DNA of 64,000 nt from JAUSIK01 sp964547875 (GCA_964547875.1 CAZJPE010000002.1:107177-171176), one strand, 5' to 3'. Counted from the stretch's first letter, positions 1 through 10,160 are shown. Translations and numbers: made by a program. Notes: generated by a model not told the origin, from the sequence alone.

Positions 1-739
1 TAAAACTTGAAAATAAAAGAGGCAGAGAATATCTTATAAATTCTTTTGAAAGCTTCTTTTTTTCATTGTCTATTCTATAATCTTTTTTATATATCTCTGG
101 AATAGTATGCCTACTAATTATTATAGAGGAAATTAATGATACGAAATATCCTACCAGATATGAAATTATAATTGCTAAATCGCTAAATCCAATTATTAAT
201 AAAATTATTATGAAAACAACGCTTGCTATATTATGAAATATATAAGAGATTAGAATATACCATGTTATTTTCTCGTAAGATCTTAGCATAGCAATAAATA
301 TGGTTGATATAACCATCAAAGGCACAGCAAGACTTAAGATTTTTAAGTAAATTATTAAATCAGTATTATGAAATATCTTTATCGCTATTGTTTCTGAGAG
401 TAAAAATAGCAGAATTCCGCCTGAAATGCTTGATACTAACAGATATTTTAAAGTATGTCTGAAGATGAATCTAATATTATCAATCCTTCCTTTTCCCCTG
501 AATATTGGTATATATCTTGGAATTGCCTCGCTAAAGCCTAGAGAAGCGCATACTGAAACCCATAAAACGATCATATTCGCCAAGGAAAAAAGACCATAAA
601 CCTCTGCGCCTAATGTTCTTGCAATTATAACTCTGTAAACATAAACTAATAGCTTTCCTATAAATAGGCAAATAAAGAATATTACTGAAGATCTAAAAAT
701 CTTCTTTAGGCTTTTATTAAATTCTGTATTGTCCTGCAT
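1..739 (-). CDS. Polysaccharide flippase (Wzx/RfbX-like), C-terminus beyond left edge
   Basis: Reading leftward from the ATG at 737-739 gives about 246 residues without a stop before the edge. The protein starts MQDNTEFNKSLKKIFRSS and then shows at least six long hydrophobic helices. The first helix is followed by YRVIIARTLGAEVYGLFSLA, the usual N-terminal signature of MATE/Wzx-type polysaccharide exporters. The role would be moving lipid-linked glycan repeat units across the membrane, which fits the glycosyltransferases that follow. Family call from recognised pattern; substrate unknown. Confidence 0.8.
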   Translation of the reverse strand, partial: MQDNTEFNKSLKKIFRSSVIFFICLFIGKLLVYVYRVIIARTLGAEVYGLFSLANMIVLWVSVCASLGFSEAIPRYIPIFRGKGRIDNIRFIFRHTLKYLLVSSISGGILLFLLSETIAIKIFHNTDLIIYLKILSLAVPLMVISTIFIAMLRSYEKITWYILISYIFHNIASVVFIIILLIIGFSDLAIIISYLVGYFVSLISSIIISRHTIPEIYKKDYRIDNEKKKLSKEFIRYSLPLLFSSF

Positions 740-774
740 TTTTATTGGAAAGAAGTTATATTTATAAATTATAG

Positions 775-1860
775 TTAATTTTTAACATTAAATCTTTTAA
801 TAGCTTTCATTAATCTTTCTGAAATTGCATCCTTATTTAATTTATTATTACAGATATTGCTTAATAATTCCATATCGTGAATGTAAACCTGCCCTAGCCT
901 TGTAGGGTGCGTTAGTGCGCTTAAATTTTTTTTGAATTCTATTGGGTCTAATTTTGCTCCCGGAGCGGATTCAGGTCGGGAAGGCACATTAATTACAAGA
1001 TTTTTAAAACTGCTTCCATCGATATGAAAATGACTGTGTAGAATTGAATAATAGGTAGCTAAAATATTTATGAATTTATCATCTTTTAATTTCTTCTCTA
1101 GATTATTGAACTTGTTTTTTGCGCTTATTTTTCTTGCTATTTTGAAACCTCTTACTTCAAATATCTTATGGGAGAATTTAATTGCCAATGTCTTAAGAAA
1201 ACTATCTTTAGAATATGTCTTAAGATAGTCGTATAAAATAGGATAATTGTTGAGAAAGGGGTGTATAAATTTCCTTATGTGGCTTATAGCATCGCCAACT
1301 TTATATTTTTCGTCATATGACTTATCGTAATTTACAAGAAGCTTTATGTCATGGTGATGCCCAAAAAAACATTCTTCACCCATATGAAATGGTGTTTTTA
1401 ATTCGTAATAATGTACCCATACTTTATATTTGAATATGTTTCCATTGGGCAAATTTCTATTTATTTTTAACAGGCTCTCTTTTTTATTAAATAATTCTCT
1501 TAAGAAATTTGGATTTATGTAAATATCTGTTCTATTTTTTAATACAAATCTGTCCTCGTCAATTTTACTTAGTCCTACATCTAAGGATTTCATTTGACAC
1601 CATATATTTCCAATGCCCCTGTCTTCTGGCTCTTTAGTTGCTATTACAATTACATTATTTTTTCCCAAGAAGGAGATTATTTCCGAATTTTTTTCTGCCT
1701 CATAGTCCCATGTAGAGAAGATTATTTTGTTTATTAGACCTTCTTTTCTTAATTTAACCATATCTGCTATTGATTTTTTGAATTTTTCAGGAGCTCTTAC
1801 TAATCCTGTGAAAATTACATCTACCTTTTTCTTTTCTCTTGGCTCTTTGTGCATACTCAT
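775..1860 (-). CDS. WavE-like surface polysaccharide synthesis protein
   Basis: 361 aa, soluble. The N-terminus VDVIFTGLVRAPEKFKKS and the later block FVLKNRTDIYINPNFL look like the WavE lipopolysaccharide synthesis family, a poorly characterised glycosyltransferase-like group. The R-T-D triad near residue 110 is the probable catalytic or nucleotide-binding element. It lies between the flippase and the kinase on the same strand, so it is probably co-transcribed with the glycan genes. Family assignment is moderate; donor and acceptor cannot be told. Confidence 0.55.
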   Translation of the reverse strand: MSMHKEPREKKKVDVIFTGLVRAPEKFKKSIADMVKLRKEGLINKIIFSTWDYEAEKNSEIISFLGKNNVIVIATKEPEDRGIGNIWCQMKSLDVGLSKIDEDRFVLKNRTDIYINPNFLRELFNKKESLLKINRNLPNGNIFKYKVWVHYYELKTPFHMGEECFFGHHHDIKLLVNYDKSYDEKYKVGDAISHIRKFIHPFLNNYPILYDYLKTYSKDSFLKTLAIKFSHKIFEVRGFKIARKISAKNKFNNLEKKLKDDKFINILATYYSILHSHFHIDGSSFKNLVINVPSRPESAPGAKLDPIEFKKNLSALTHPTRLGQVYIHDMELLSNICNNKLNKDAISERLMKAIKRFNVKN

Positions 1861-1901
1861 TCAAAATTTAAAAATGGGGCTTTTAAATATCTTTTTATCT
1901 C

Positions 1902-2777
1902 TTATTGCTGGAATTTCTCCAGATTTTCCTTTGTTTTGTTTATTAGATATGCTATGTCTTTCTCTTCCGCATAAGGCAGAATTCTCGCAAAATTAAGCGC
2001 TAAAAATGAGTTATGATGTGCGAAATAAACTTTCTCCTTTGAGAAGACATTATCTCTTAGATATCTATTAATAAAATTCATTTTGGGGAGCATATTATTA
2101 ATATTTATTTTTGGATTCCTGAATTTATACCATTTTCCCTCTATATCCTGAAATAATTTTGCTATGTCAAACCAATAATGCTCAATAAAACTATCTAAAA
2201 AATCGATTAAATAATACTTTTTATTTATTTTATCATATATTATATTCTCCATTGTTAAATCGCCATGACAAAATGTTTTCTTAATTTCTTTGTATTCTTG
2301 CGTTTTGGATAATTCATTTTTTAAATCATCAAGAAAAGACATGTCAATTGACGCATATTTTAATTTAAGCGAATTTTTTATATCATCTATCTTTTTCTCA
2401 AAAGATTCTAAACTAATGTATTCTGCTTCATTCTCATGTTTTTTCATTGAGTCTATAATTGAACAGATATTTTTTGATACATCTGATAATTCATTGATAT
2501 TTGCGTCATATATATATCCAATGAGATTAATTCCTCGGACATATTCCATATCAAAAAAAAAGAGCCCATTAACGAAGCTAGTTTTGAAGATTTTGGGAGC
2601 TGTTATTTTTTCAGTAGCTATATTGTTAAGAAAATACTCCTGCTTAGTCATCTGCGCCTTTAATCTATTATTATAATCAACAGATTTAGATATCTTTCTA
2701 ACAAAATAAATTCCATTCCCGAAGTAAAGTTTTATTTTACATCCAGAGAATCCTTTAAAATCAGTAATTAACTTCAT
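1902..2777 (-). CDS. Aminoglycoside/choline-kinase-like phosphotransferase
   Basis: 291 aa with an APH/choline-kinase fold. The catalytic loop is FCHGDLTMENII (about residues 168-179) and the metal-binding motif is YYLIDFLDSF about 20 residues later. It probably phosphorylates a small hydroxyl compound (for example choline, ethanolamine or a sugar). Its start is 11 bp downstream of the stop of the nucleotidyltransferase-HAD gene, so the two are likely co-translated. The pairing resembles the LicA-LicC logic of kinase plus cytidylyltransferase, but the substrate is inference. Confidence 0.7.
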   Translation of the reverse strand: MKLITDFKGFSGCKIKLYFGNGIYFVRKISKSVDYNNRLKAQMTKQEYFLNNIATEKITAPKIFKTSFVNGLFFFDMEYVRGINLIGYIYDANINELSDVSKNICSIIDSMKKHENEAEYISLESFEKKIDDIKNSLKLKYASIDMSFLDDLKNELSKTQEYKEIKKTFCHGDLTMENIIYDKINKKYYLIDFLDSFIEHYWFDIAKLFQDIEGKWYKFRNPKININNMLPKMNFINRYLRDNVFSKEKVYFAHHNSFLALNFARILPYAEEKDIAYLINKTKENLEKFQQ

Positions 2778-2788
2778 TTCAATATAAT

Positions 2789-3838
2789 TTAAACATACTT
2801 TTTTAAATCTTCTGAATCTCTTAAGATATTAATTGCTTCGCATGTTGGATAGCCTGTTGTATTTGAAAAATCATTTATGATAATTCTCTTAGCGTGATAA
2901 CATCCCATTATCAAAGACTTATACTTTATTTTTAATTTATTGAGCTGCTTTTCTGTAAGTTCCCTGTATTTCTCCGGCCTTGACGTGACAAAAAATAATT
3001 GCGAATGTTGGTCTTCTGACAGCTTTTTTATAACATCTAAATTTTCTTTTATAGGCTCTGCTTCATGCCAGCGCGGTTTAAAATGCTGTGAGGCATTCTT
3101 AAATAGAAGCCCATCTAAATCAAAGAAAAATGTCCTGAATTTTTTTGTATATTTAAGCCATTCATTTAATGTTCCCCAATCAAAATAATCGGATATTTTC
3201 TTTCCAAAGAATATCTCGCCTTTATTTGTAATTAAATCCTGAATTATATGAGATACATAAAGCTCTGAATGATTGTTATTTCTTTTTTCATTTAATTTTT
3301 CAAAAGATTCCATGAAAATTTTAGGGTTTCTAAAATAATAGCCTCCTACATTAAAAAAGCTTGAGATGACTTTCTTTTCAACGATGTCCATAATTATGTC
3401 CTGTTCATTTAACTTGACATAACTTTTGTTTCCCGGATTTATTTCTTCATGCTCGTGTATATCTGAATAACAGACATAATTTACGTTCTCATCTTTTAAG
3501 TTGAAAGAGAACATATTGTCGCTATCTTTTACTAAAAAACTTTCATTTATTCCTGTTTTTTTTAATGTTAAGTAAACTGTTTCTGGCTGGCTTTTGGTTT
3601 TTTCGTCAAGCACGACTATTCTTATTTTTTCTCCCATATTCTCCTTCAATCCTCTTATAATATCATATTTTTCTTCATGCTCATTAAGGATTGTTACAAT
3701 GACATTCTCTTGGGAGATATTTAATCCTGCTATTGATTTTTTTACCATCATGTCGCCATCTGGATGAGTGAGCATCCACTTCGGCCTCATATTGGGGAAT
3801 CTATTAGAGCTTCCTGCACACGGAATAATGACCTTCAT
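2789..3838 (-). CDS. Nucleotidyltransferase fused to HAD-like phosphatase
   Basis: 349 aa with two domains. Residues 1 to about 225 are a nucleotidyltransferase starting MKVIIPCAGSSNRFPNMRPK, the G-x-G-x-R nucleotide loop plus Lys of MobA/sugar-1-phosphate NTases. From about residue 234 a HAD domain follows: FFFDLDGLLF (catalytic Asp pair), FVTSRPEKY (motif II Ser/Thr) and IIINDFSN (acidic motif IV). First gene of a pair with the adjacent kinase. It likely activates a phosphorylated group as an NDP derivative for a surface glycan, with the HAD removing or proofreading a phosphate. Substrate not predictable. Confidence 0.7.
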   Translation of the reverse strand: MKVIIPCAGSSNRFPNMRPKWMLTHPDGDMMVKKSIAGLNISQENVIVTILNEHEEKYDIIRGLKENMGEKIRIVVLDEKTKSQPETVYLTLKKTGINESFLVKDSDNMFSFNLKDENVNYVCYSDIHEHEEINPGNKSYVKLNEQDIIMDIVEKKVISSFFNVGGYYFRNPKIFMESFEKLNEKRNNNHSELYVSHIIQDLITNKGEIFFGKKISDYFDWGTLNEWLKYTKKFRTFFFDLDGLLFKNASQHFKPRWHEAEPIKENLDVIKKLSEDQHSQLFFVTSRPEKYRELTEKQLNKLKIKYKSLIMGCYHAKRIIINDFSNTTGYPTCEAINILRDSEDLKKYV

Positions 3839-3971
3839 TTTTATTAGAAATTTAATCTGACTTTATAAAGTTTAGTGGGATGCAGTGTCCATTATTTCTC
3901 AGAGTGCGTTAAAACATCAAGATGTTGTTCCTGATTTATTGTTTTATTTCTTCTCTATTTCTACAAAATAC

Positions 3972-6323
3972 CTAACAAGCTACAGGAGGCCCATCATTGA
4001 GATAATCCTCTCCAGGAAGTCTTCTTTGCTTCTGACAGCTACATGAAGGAGGAGTTACTATTTTTAGTCTGTTGCTCTCAACAGAACCCTGAGGGCGATA
4101 CTCAGGCCATGCAGGATTATCCCTAAATTTTAATTGATTTTGGCTACAAACCCATCTATATTGATATCCTTTCTCATACATAATTTTCCCATTTTCCTTT
4201 TTGTCAGCCTCCCGTGCTTGAGAATCTTCAACAATAGAGATAAGATTAGTATTTCTTGCATTATATACATTAATTACATATGCTCCAGGGGAGATAACGC
4301 CAGTAAAAAAGTTGTGGTGAGGATCGTCATACCAAATAGTCTGAGGTGGTTTTACCTTGCATAGTCCATCTTTATTTATAGTCTTCGCAGGAATATATTT
4401 AAGAAACTCGCTCTCTTTTACATAAGCGTCCGGACACCATTCAAAGTTCAAGTCAAAGCTCCCATCAGTGAAACAATAAGTATTTCTCTGTGCAATTTCC
4501 CAAGGCTCTAGTATGGCATCAAAAAAACGTGAATCACTATTTCTATCTATCTCTTCTACAGTAAGTCTTGGTAGTTGGCTCAAACTTTTTTTCAAAATAT
4601 CAGATTTAGCTGCCATAAAAGTGCCTCGTTCTTTAGGAGGAGCGTCACTTCTGGTCACCTTAAACGATTTAAATCTGGTAATACCATCTTTACTTCTCTG
4701 TTCATTAGTGTCTTGGACATATTGTACATATAAACATTTTTCATGTTTGCTTATCGGTTCTAAATCCGCCATAACAAAAAAGCCAAATCCGGTTTGATAT
4801 ATATATTGCTTCGTCCCGCGAAATATATCAGTAGGATATCCCTCATTGTGTCCCAAGGGTATATTGTTATTATGAAATGCATTAGGTACGATAAATGGGG
4901 CAGTTTCTCCATTTTTGTCTTTTCTGTTATTTTGTAACGCTTCAATAAGAAATTGCGAACCAAGATAAAAATCCTGCTTTATTCCCTCAACATTATCCTC
5001 ATAGTATTCAGGATCACTTATAACTCTAACAGAATCAACATAACACGGGGTTTTCTTTGGAGTGGGCTCATTAGCGAGATGTTGTATAGTATTTTCTTGC
5101 TTTTTCTCTGCTTTTGTAGGATTTATAGGAGGCTCTTGAGGCTCAATATCAACATCTATAGGAGGCTCTTGAGGTTCACCAAGCCAGCATGAAAAATCAT
5201 ATTTCACAGCTGGATGTACATGATCGCTATCTAAATTATTACAAAGCGCAACTGCCTCTGGACTTGAACCTACCTCGCCCCATGCTCTAGGAATCTGTGG
5301 GCCTCCCCACTCTAATCTTGAATCAAATCCAGCGATAACGTCAAATGGTTTAATTTGAGCACAGCTTGGCTTGGGAGAATTTTCACCGCAAATTATCTCC
5401 ATAGTTCCATCCTCTTCCATCCCCACTTCTGCACAAGACCTTGCACATGCATAATTAGTTCCGTGAGGATTTGTAAATTGGTCAGTAAAAATATGCGCTG
5501 CATCAAATTTCGGAGACGCAGGATTACCAGGTACAAGAGGTAATGAAAGAATGTTATCATCATCACTCTTGCAGCAAACATCAATATCTCTACGGCAAAG
5601 CGGTTCTGAAGGAATCTCTAATTTCTTAGTCTTAAATTCTAATTGAGCAGTTCCTGTATTACCTTTTGCATCTGTACACTCAGCTTCTAAATCATAAGCA
5701 TGCTCTATTTCTTCAATAACAACTCCATCGTCATCTCCGATAGTAAATTCTATACCTTGACTCATGCCAATCCCTTCAGGCCAGTCTGCAGAGAAAGTAA
5801 TTCCTATAAGACTACCCTGCTCATACACATCAACTTTGCAGTCTACAATATCTCCTGTAGTTTCAATATGCTCACTTGTTGCTATTCCAGGATCATTAGT
5901 GAAATCAAAAAGTTCTGCTCCTATTGGCAATTCGCGAATAATTTCATCTCCATTTAAAGCTAATCCAATATCAGGCGGCTCATCAGTTCCCTCAAAATAG
6001 CTTACTTCGCCATTAAGACTTATAGGTGCATCCCCTTTTAGAAATAAATAAGCTAAAAGATAAATAGGATCATTTTTGTCCATGATGCCATCACCATTCA
6101 CGTCCCCTCTCTCTAAGCAATTAGGGCCTGCTTCCCCAAGAAAAAGAAATCCAAGAAGAGGATACGCATCTTTAATATCTAAGACGCCATTATTATCTGC
6201 ATCTCCAATAATGCCTGGATCTTTGCATTCTTCTAAGGCTGAAACTAAAGGAGTGAGAAGCACTTCTATTCCAACAATAACTATTGCTATTAAGAGCGCG
6301 AAAAACTTCATCTCTTTTTTCAC
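3972..6323 (-). CDS. Large secreted protein with dockerin-type Ca-binding repeats
   Basis: 783 aa. An N-terminal signal or membrane segment (about residues 7-29) is followed at once by two dockerin-like EF-hand repeats, GDADNNGVLDIKDAYPLLGF and GDVNGDGIMDKNDPIYLLAY. An Ig-like region and several Cys-rich stretches follow, with Pro-rich linkers near residue 390. Dockerin repeats bind Ca2+ and can dock to cohesins; no cohesin is visible here. The same arrangement closes the frameshifted beta-helix protein at 14005-15346. Extracellular location is well supported; function unknown. Confidence 0.7.
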   Translation of the reverse strand: MKKEMKFFALLIAIVIVGIEVLLTPLVSALEECKDPGIIGDADNNGVLDIKDAYPLLGFLFLGEAGPNCLERGDVNGDGIMDKNDPIYLLAYLFLKGDAPISLNGEVSYFEGTDEPPDIGLALNGDEIIRELPIGAELFDFTNDPGIATSEHIETTGDIVDCKVDVYEQGSLIGITFSADWPEGIGMSQGIEFTIGDDDGVVIEEIEHAYDLEAECTDAKGNTGTAQLEFKTKKLEIPSEPLCRRDIDVCCKSDDDNILSLPLVPGNPASPKFDAAHIFTDQFTNPHGTNYACARSCAEVGMEEDGTMEIICGENSPKPSCAQIKPFDVIAGFDSRLEWGGPQIPRAWGEVGSSPEAVALCNNLDSDHVHPAVKYDFSCWLGEPQEPPIDVDIEPQEPPINPTKAEKKQENTIQHLANEPTPKKTPCYVDSVRVISDPEYYEDNVEGIKQDFYLGSQFLIEALQNNRKDKNGETAPFIVPNAFHNNNIPLGHNEGYPTDIFRGTKQYIYQTGFGFFVMADLEPISKHEKCLYVQYVQDTNEQRSKDGITRFKSFKVTRSDAPPKERGTFMAAKSDILKKSLSQLPRLTVEEIDRNSDSRFFDAILEPWEIAQRNTYCFTDGSFDLNFEWCPDAYVKESEFLKYIPAKTINKDGLCKVKPPQTIWYDDPHHNFFTGVISPGAYVINVYNARNTNLISIVEDSQAREADKKENGKIMYEKGYQYRWVCSQNQLKFRDNPAWPEYRPQGSVESNRLKIVTPPSCSCQKQRRLPGEDYLNDGPPVAC

Positions 6324-6375
6324 CTTTTTTCTAGGAAAAGTAAATATTTAAAGATTTACAAGAAATTTATAAAAA

Positions 6376-7836
6376 TTAAATTTTTTCAAATATGCTCAAT
6401 TTTTCATAACTTTTTATTAATTTGAAATTATCTAATTTAAAATTGTTGTTGGGCGCTATCGCATATTTTATTTCTTCATAATTGGTTCTGTCGTTTAGAT
6501 TTTTTCCCAAGCCTACTTCAACCCATATCTCTCTTCTAAATTGCTGCGATGCATTTGAGCTTATCCTTTGGGATGCAATTGTAGTTTTTTTATTCAGCCA
6601 TAACTCGTAATCTTCCAGACTGACAAATTCTTTAATATTATCACCCCAATAAAGATGGGCTAATCTCCCATAATCGTCATTTGTATTTCCAACAAGAAAA
6701 ACCTGACCAGGATAATCCTTTTCTATTTCATGCAAATCTGATTTGATTAAGAGATAATGCGGAGTGTTGTAAAATTCTATATTAGGAAAATTTCCTAAAA
6801 CTTTATCTATACTACGAGCATCTGTATCATGGGATATTTGAATCAGATAAGGCGAGATAGTTAGCAAGCTCAATAATAGAGATATAAAGATCTGTTTTTT
6901 CAGCTGTTTAATAGTTAACTCGTTTCCAAGAAGCAGTAATATAAGGGGCGTAAAAAGAATAAGCAATCTTAGTTGTGGATTTGTCAGAATAAAAAGCAAT
7001 GCTAATGAAATGAAGATAACTTCTTTTCTATATTTTTTAAAGTTATTTTTCTTAAAAAATAAGTAAAAGTAAAATGGGATAAATAAAAGTATTATAATAA
7101 ATGATCTAAAGCTTGGATTAGAATATCCCTGCCCATATGCTCCGCCATATATTGCAAATGCCAAAACTGCAAAAAAATGCTTTGCAAGACTATAAAATGG
7201 AAAATCAAAAATTATTTGGTTAACTATTAAATTCGGAACCATTCCTATAAAAACTGCCATAAAAAACAAAATAGAATGATATAATTTTTTATTATAGAAA
7301 AAAGCAAGCAAAAAAATAAAAGAAAAATAAAAGGCTGTCTCCCAAAGGGCAGAGGCTAATCCTATAAGAAAGCCTGAAAAGAAAAGATGCTTAAATTTCT
7401 CTTTTGAATCAAATTTTTTAATAAAAAAATACGACCATAAAAATAATAGCGAAACAAGAGGCAAAGGGCTTAGCCATGGAGAGAGATACCAGAATACCGG
7501 ATTAATTACTAATAACAGAAGTGCTTTTTTATTTTTGCCGCTTATATAATAAAGACTTAATATCAACAAAGAAAGCCAAAAGGCAGATGCAAATTTTAAA
7601 AGAAAAAAATTATTAGTTAGCTCTACATAAGGGGTTAACATTAACCCATACAGAAGAGAATGTGATGTTCTATGCTTGGCATGATATTCTCCTGCAAAAA
7701 GTTTTGCTGTATCTGAATAATCATTAACATCTGTAAGGTCTGCTATGTCATAAGGCACTATGATAAATGCTATTAAGAAAAGAAGGAATATTGCTGCCAG
7801 TATAATGAATAAAGGCGTTATATTTTTTGATTTCAT
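6376..7836 (-). CDS. GT-C type membrane glycosyltransferase
   Basis: 486 aa with about ten hydrophobic helices and a C-terminal soluble part (from about residue 340). An acidic pair, TDVNDYSD, lies in the first external loop after helix 1, where GT-C enzymes (PMT/ArnT/GT39 group) keep their catalytic Asp. Such enzymes move a sugar from a polyprenyl-phosphate carrier to an acceptor outside the membrane. The neighbourhood of glycan genes supports this. Exact family not assigned; an O-antigen-ligase-like role cannot be excluded. Confidence 0.6.
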   Translation of the reverse strand: MKSKNITPLFIILAAIFLLFLIAFIIVPYDIADLTDVNDYSDTAKLFAGEYHAKHRTSHSLLYGLMLTPYVELTNNFFLLKFASAFWLSLLILSLYYISGKNKKALLLLVINPVFWYLSPWLSPLPLVSLLFLWSYFFIKKFDSKEKFKHLFFSGFLIGLASALWETAFYFSFIFLLAFFYNKKLYHSILFFMAVFIGMVPNLIVNQIIFDFPFYSLAKHFFAVLAFAIYGGAYGQGYSNPSFRSFIIILLFIPFYFYLFFKKNNFKKYRKEVIFISLALLFILTNPQLRLLILFTPLILLLLGNELTIKQLKKQIFISLLLSLLTISPYLIQISHDTDARSIDKVLGNFPNIEFYNTPHYLLIKSDLHEIEKDYPGQVFLVGNTNDDYGRLAHLYWGDNIKEFVSLEDYELWLNKKTTIASQRISSNASQQFRREIWVEVGLGKNLNDRTNYEEIKYAIAPNNNFKLDNFKLIKSYEKLSIFEKI

Positions 7837-7911
7837 AAATAGACCAAGATAGAGGGTTTTTAAAAATTGTTAAACTAAATGTTTAAAAATATTTAATAGC
7901 ATGGTATTTAA

Positions 7912-8877
7912 ATGAGGGGCATAAAAAAAATCCTTGTAATAAAGAACGATAAAATTGGAGACATGGTATTGTCAACTAATATATTCAGAGAATTGAGGAA
8001 AAACTTTCCAAAGTCAAATATCACTGTTATAGCCTCAAAATCTAACAAGCCCCTAATTGAAGAAAATAAGAATATAAACAAAATAATGATATTAGACTAT
8101 CCTCCAAATAATTACGGTTCTTTTTTAAATTATATTAAAACCTCGAGAGTTTTAAAAAAAGAAAATTTTGATGTGGGAATTGATCTGCGGGGAAGCATTT
8201 TTAATATCGCCATGCTTCATCTAGCAAATGTAAAATATAAAATTGGTTTTTATAATCGTTTTTTTTCAAAATTCTTTTTAGACTATGCTTATAAAAAAGA
8301 CAGATTAAATAAGCACGTTACATTTCAAAGGATTGACCTTATTAATAAGGCCCTTAATCTTAAATCAAGAGATTATTGGCCTGAAATTTCTACAGATAAA
8401 AAGGATAGAGAATTTATTGACAGCTTTATAAAAATGAATAAACTAAAGAGATTTATATGCATAGTTCCTGATGCAAGTCTTGAAAGTAAACAATTGCCAT
8501 TAGATAGGTTTAATGATGTAATTAGGTATATAAATAAAAATTATAAAAATTATAAAATTATTTTGCTGGGCTTGGACAAGAGAAAGATTGCGTGGCTGAA
8601 AAGAAGAAATAACTTTATTATTTCTCCCTCGCGACTATTAAACTTAAGGGCAATTTACTTGCTATTTAAAAAAAGCGAGCTTGTCATAGCGCATGATGGA
8701 GGGCCAATGCACCTTGCTTGGGCTGCTCGAACAAGATTAGTCGCGTTGATACCTGCACATCTATCATTAAATTATACCAGGCCTCTTGGAAAAAATGTAA
8801 GAGTTATCTCGGACATTGTGCAAAATATAAAAACCGAGAGAGTTATCAAAGAGATTGATAATTTAATTAAAAACTAG
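7912..8877 (+). CDS. Glycosyltransferase family 9 (heptosyltransferase-like)
   Basis: 321 aa. The N-terminus KILVIKNDKIGDMVLSTNIF is the GT9 signature, and AHDGGPMHLAWAARTRLVAL near residue 262 is the C-terminal donor-binding block (D-G-G-P-x-H-L-A). GT9 enzymes transfer heptose or related sugars from NDP donors to surface glycans. It is transcribed divergently from the GT-C gene across a 75-bp AT-rich spacer. Donor unknown; archaeal members do not make bacterial LPS. Confidence 0.85.
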   Translation: MRGIKKILVIKNDKIGDMVLSTNIFRELRKNFPKSNITVIASKSNKPLIEENKNINKIMILDYPPNNYGSFLNYIKTSRVLKKENFDVGIDLRGSIFNIAMLHLANVKYKIGFYNRFFSKFFLDYAYKKDRLNKHVTFQRIDLINKALNLKSRDYWPEISTDKKDREFIDSFIKMNKLKRFICIVPDASLESKQLPLDRFNDVIRYINKNYKNYKIILLGLDKRKIAWLKRRNNFIISPSRLLNLRAIYLLFKKSELVIAHDGGPMHLAWAARTRLVALIPAHLSLNYTRPLGKNVRVISDIVQNIKTERVIKEIDNLIKN

Positions 8878-8897
8878 TTATAAATATGATGTAAAAA

Positions 8898-10160
8898 TCA
8901 GATTACTAACTTATATTTTTCATTGCTTTGCGTACTTTTTGCATAACGAGAAAAGAAATTTTTGAATATAGCGTAATAATCTTCTTTTTGTTCTTCTGGC
9001 ATTCCCCAGCATGGCGCGAAAAAGGATTTTTCCTGAATCTCATCTGCAACAGGAAATTCTCCAGTTAAGGCTAATCCTCTTGCTTTCCTAAATGGTTTTT
9101 GATGCATTATATTGCCACACATTAAAGGCCTGACTTCCACCTTATTATTTCTTAAATACCTGACTAATTCTGCTCTATTAAATGGGCAGTCTTCTTTAAG
9201 GGTCAATGGATAGGCGAAAAAACTTGGTTTTGCTTTTTTATGTATTATAGGAAGATGAAAATATCCTGACTCGCCAAACAATTCTGTCATTTCACTAAAC
9301 TGTCTTTCTCTTGCTTTGATAAATCCCGGCAGTCTGTCAATCTGCGCAGAGCCAAAAGCCGCATTTAAAGAAGGCATTTGGCTGTTTGTTCCTAAAGTTT
9401 CATACTCATATCTTTTCAAAAAATCGCCACCTTTATCTTTAAAATCTCTGCCCCAGTAAATTGCGCTTTTTGCTGTTGCATGCAAACTTTCATCTTTTGT
9501 TCCTAAAGCGCCTCCACCGCCTCCGGTAGTTATATGATGCGAGCCGTAAAAACTAAATGTTACAAAATCTCCGAGATTGCCTAAATGTATGTCTCCAAAT
9601 TTTCCTCCGAGAGTGTCACAACAATCTTCAATTAACAATCTGCCGTCAAGGTAATTTTTAATCTCATCTAAATCTGGAATGTTCCCAATTAAATATGGGA
9701 GAATCATTCCCTTAATCTCTGGATGTTTTTCTATTGCAAGTTTTACTTGCTGCGGGTCCGCTACATAGGTGAAGCGCTTGGTATCTATGTAAACTGGAGT
9801 CAAACCCTGTGAGATAGCAGAAGAGATACTCGTGGCGAATGTCGTAATTGGATGAATAACTAAATCTCCTTTCTTCCAATAATCCTGTGCCTCTAAAACC
9901 TTAACTGCCACTTCAATGGCAGAGGAGCCGCTATTTGTCAGATTAAAATAATTAATTCCAGTGAAATCAGAGAGTTTTTTTTCAAATTCTGTGTTAATAC
10001 GACCATAACCAAACCAATCATCAGATAATACTTTCTCCAGCATAGATCTTTCTTCCTCTCCCCATTGAATCCTATTAATAAGATGCCAATCACCTATCTT
10101 CCATTTTTTCCAACCTAAAATCTTTTTATCTGTTTCCATACTATTAGACATTATTTGCAA
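8898..10160 (-). CDS. DegT/DnrJ-fold sugar dehydratase of the RfbH/E1 type
   Basis: 420 aa. The protein aligns with the DegT aminotransferase family, but the PLP-binding Lys position reads FYGSHHITTGGGGG: His 208 stands where the paralog at 16439-17539 has Lys (FPNKNITTGEGG). That Lys-to-His change defines PLP/PMP-dependent 3-dehydratases (E1/RfbH, ColD), which make 3-deoxy sugars from a 4-keto-6-deoxy NDP sugar. Several in-frame Met codons near the start (10160, 10151, 10139) leave the exact N-terminus open. No ferredoxin-type E1 reductase partner was seen in the window. Confidence 0.75.
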   Translation of the reverse strand: MQIMSNSMETDKKILGWKKWKIGDWHLINRIQWGEEERSMLEKVLSDDWFGYGRINTEFEKKLSDFTGINYFNLTNSGSSAIEVAVKVLEAQDYWKKGDLVIHPITTFATSISSAISQGLTPVYIDTKRFTYVADPQQVKLAIEKHPEIKGMILPYLIGNIPDLDEIKNYLDGRLLIEDCCDTLGGKFGDIHLGNLGDFVTFSFYGSHHITTGGGGGALGTKDESLHATAKSAIYWGRDFKDKGGDFLKRYEYETLGTNSQMPSLNAAFGSAQIDRLPGFIKARERQFSEMTELFGESGYFHLPIIHKKAKPSFFAYPLTLKEDCPFNRAELVRYLRNNKVEVRPLMCGNIMHQKPFRKARGLALTGEFPVADEIQEKSFFAPCWGMPEEQKEDYYAIFKNFFSRYAKSTQSNEKYKLVI

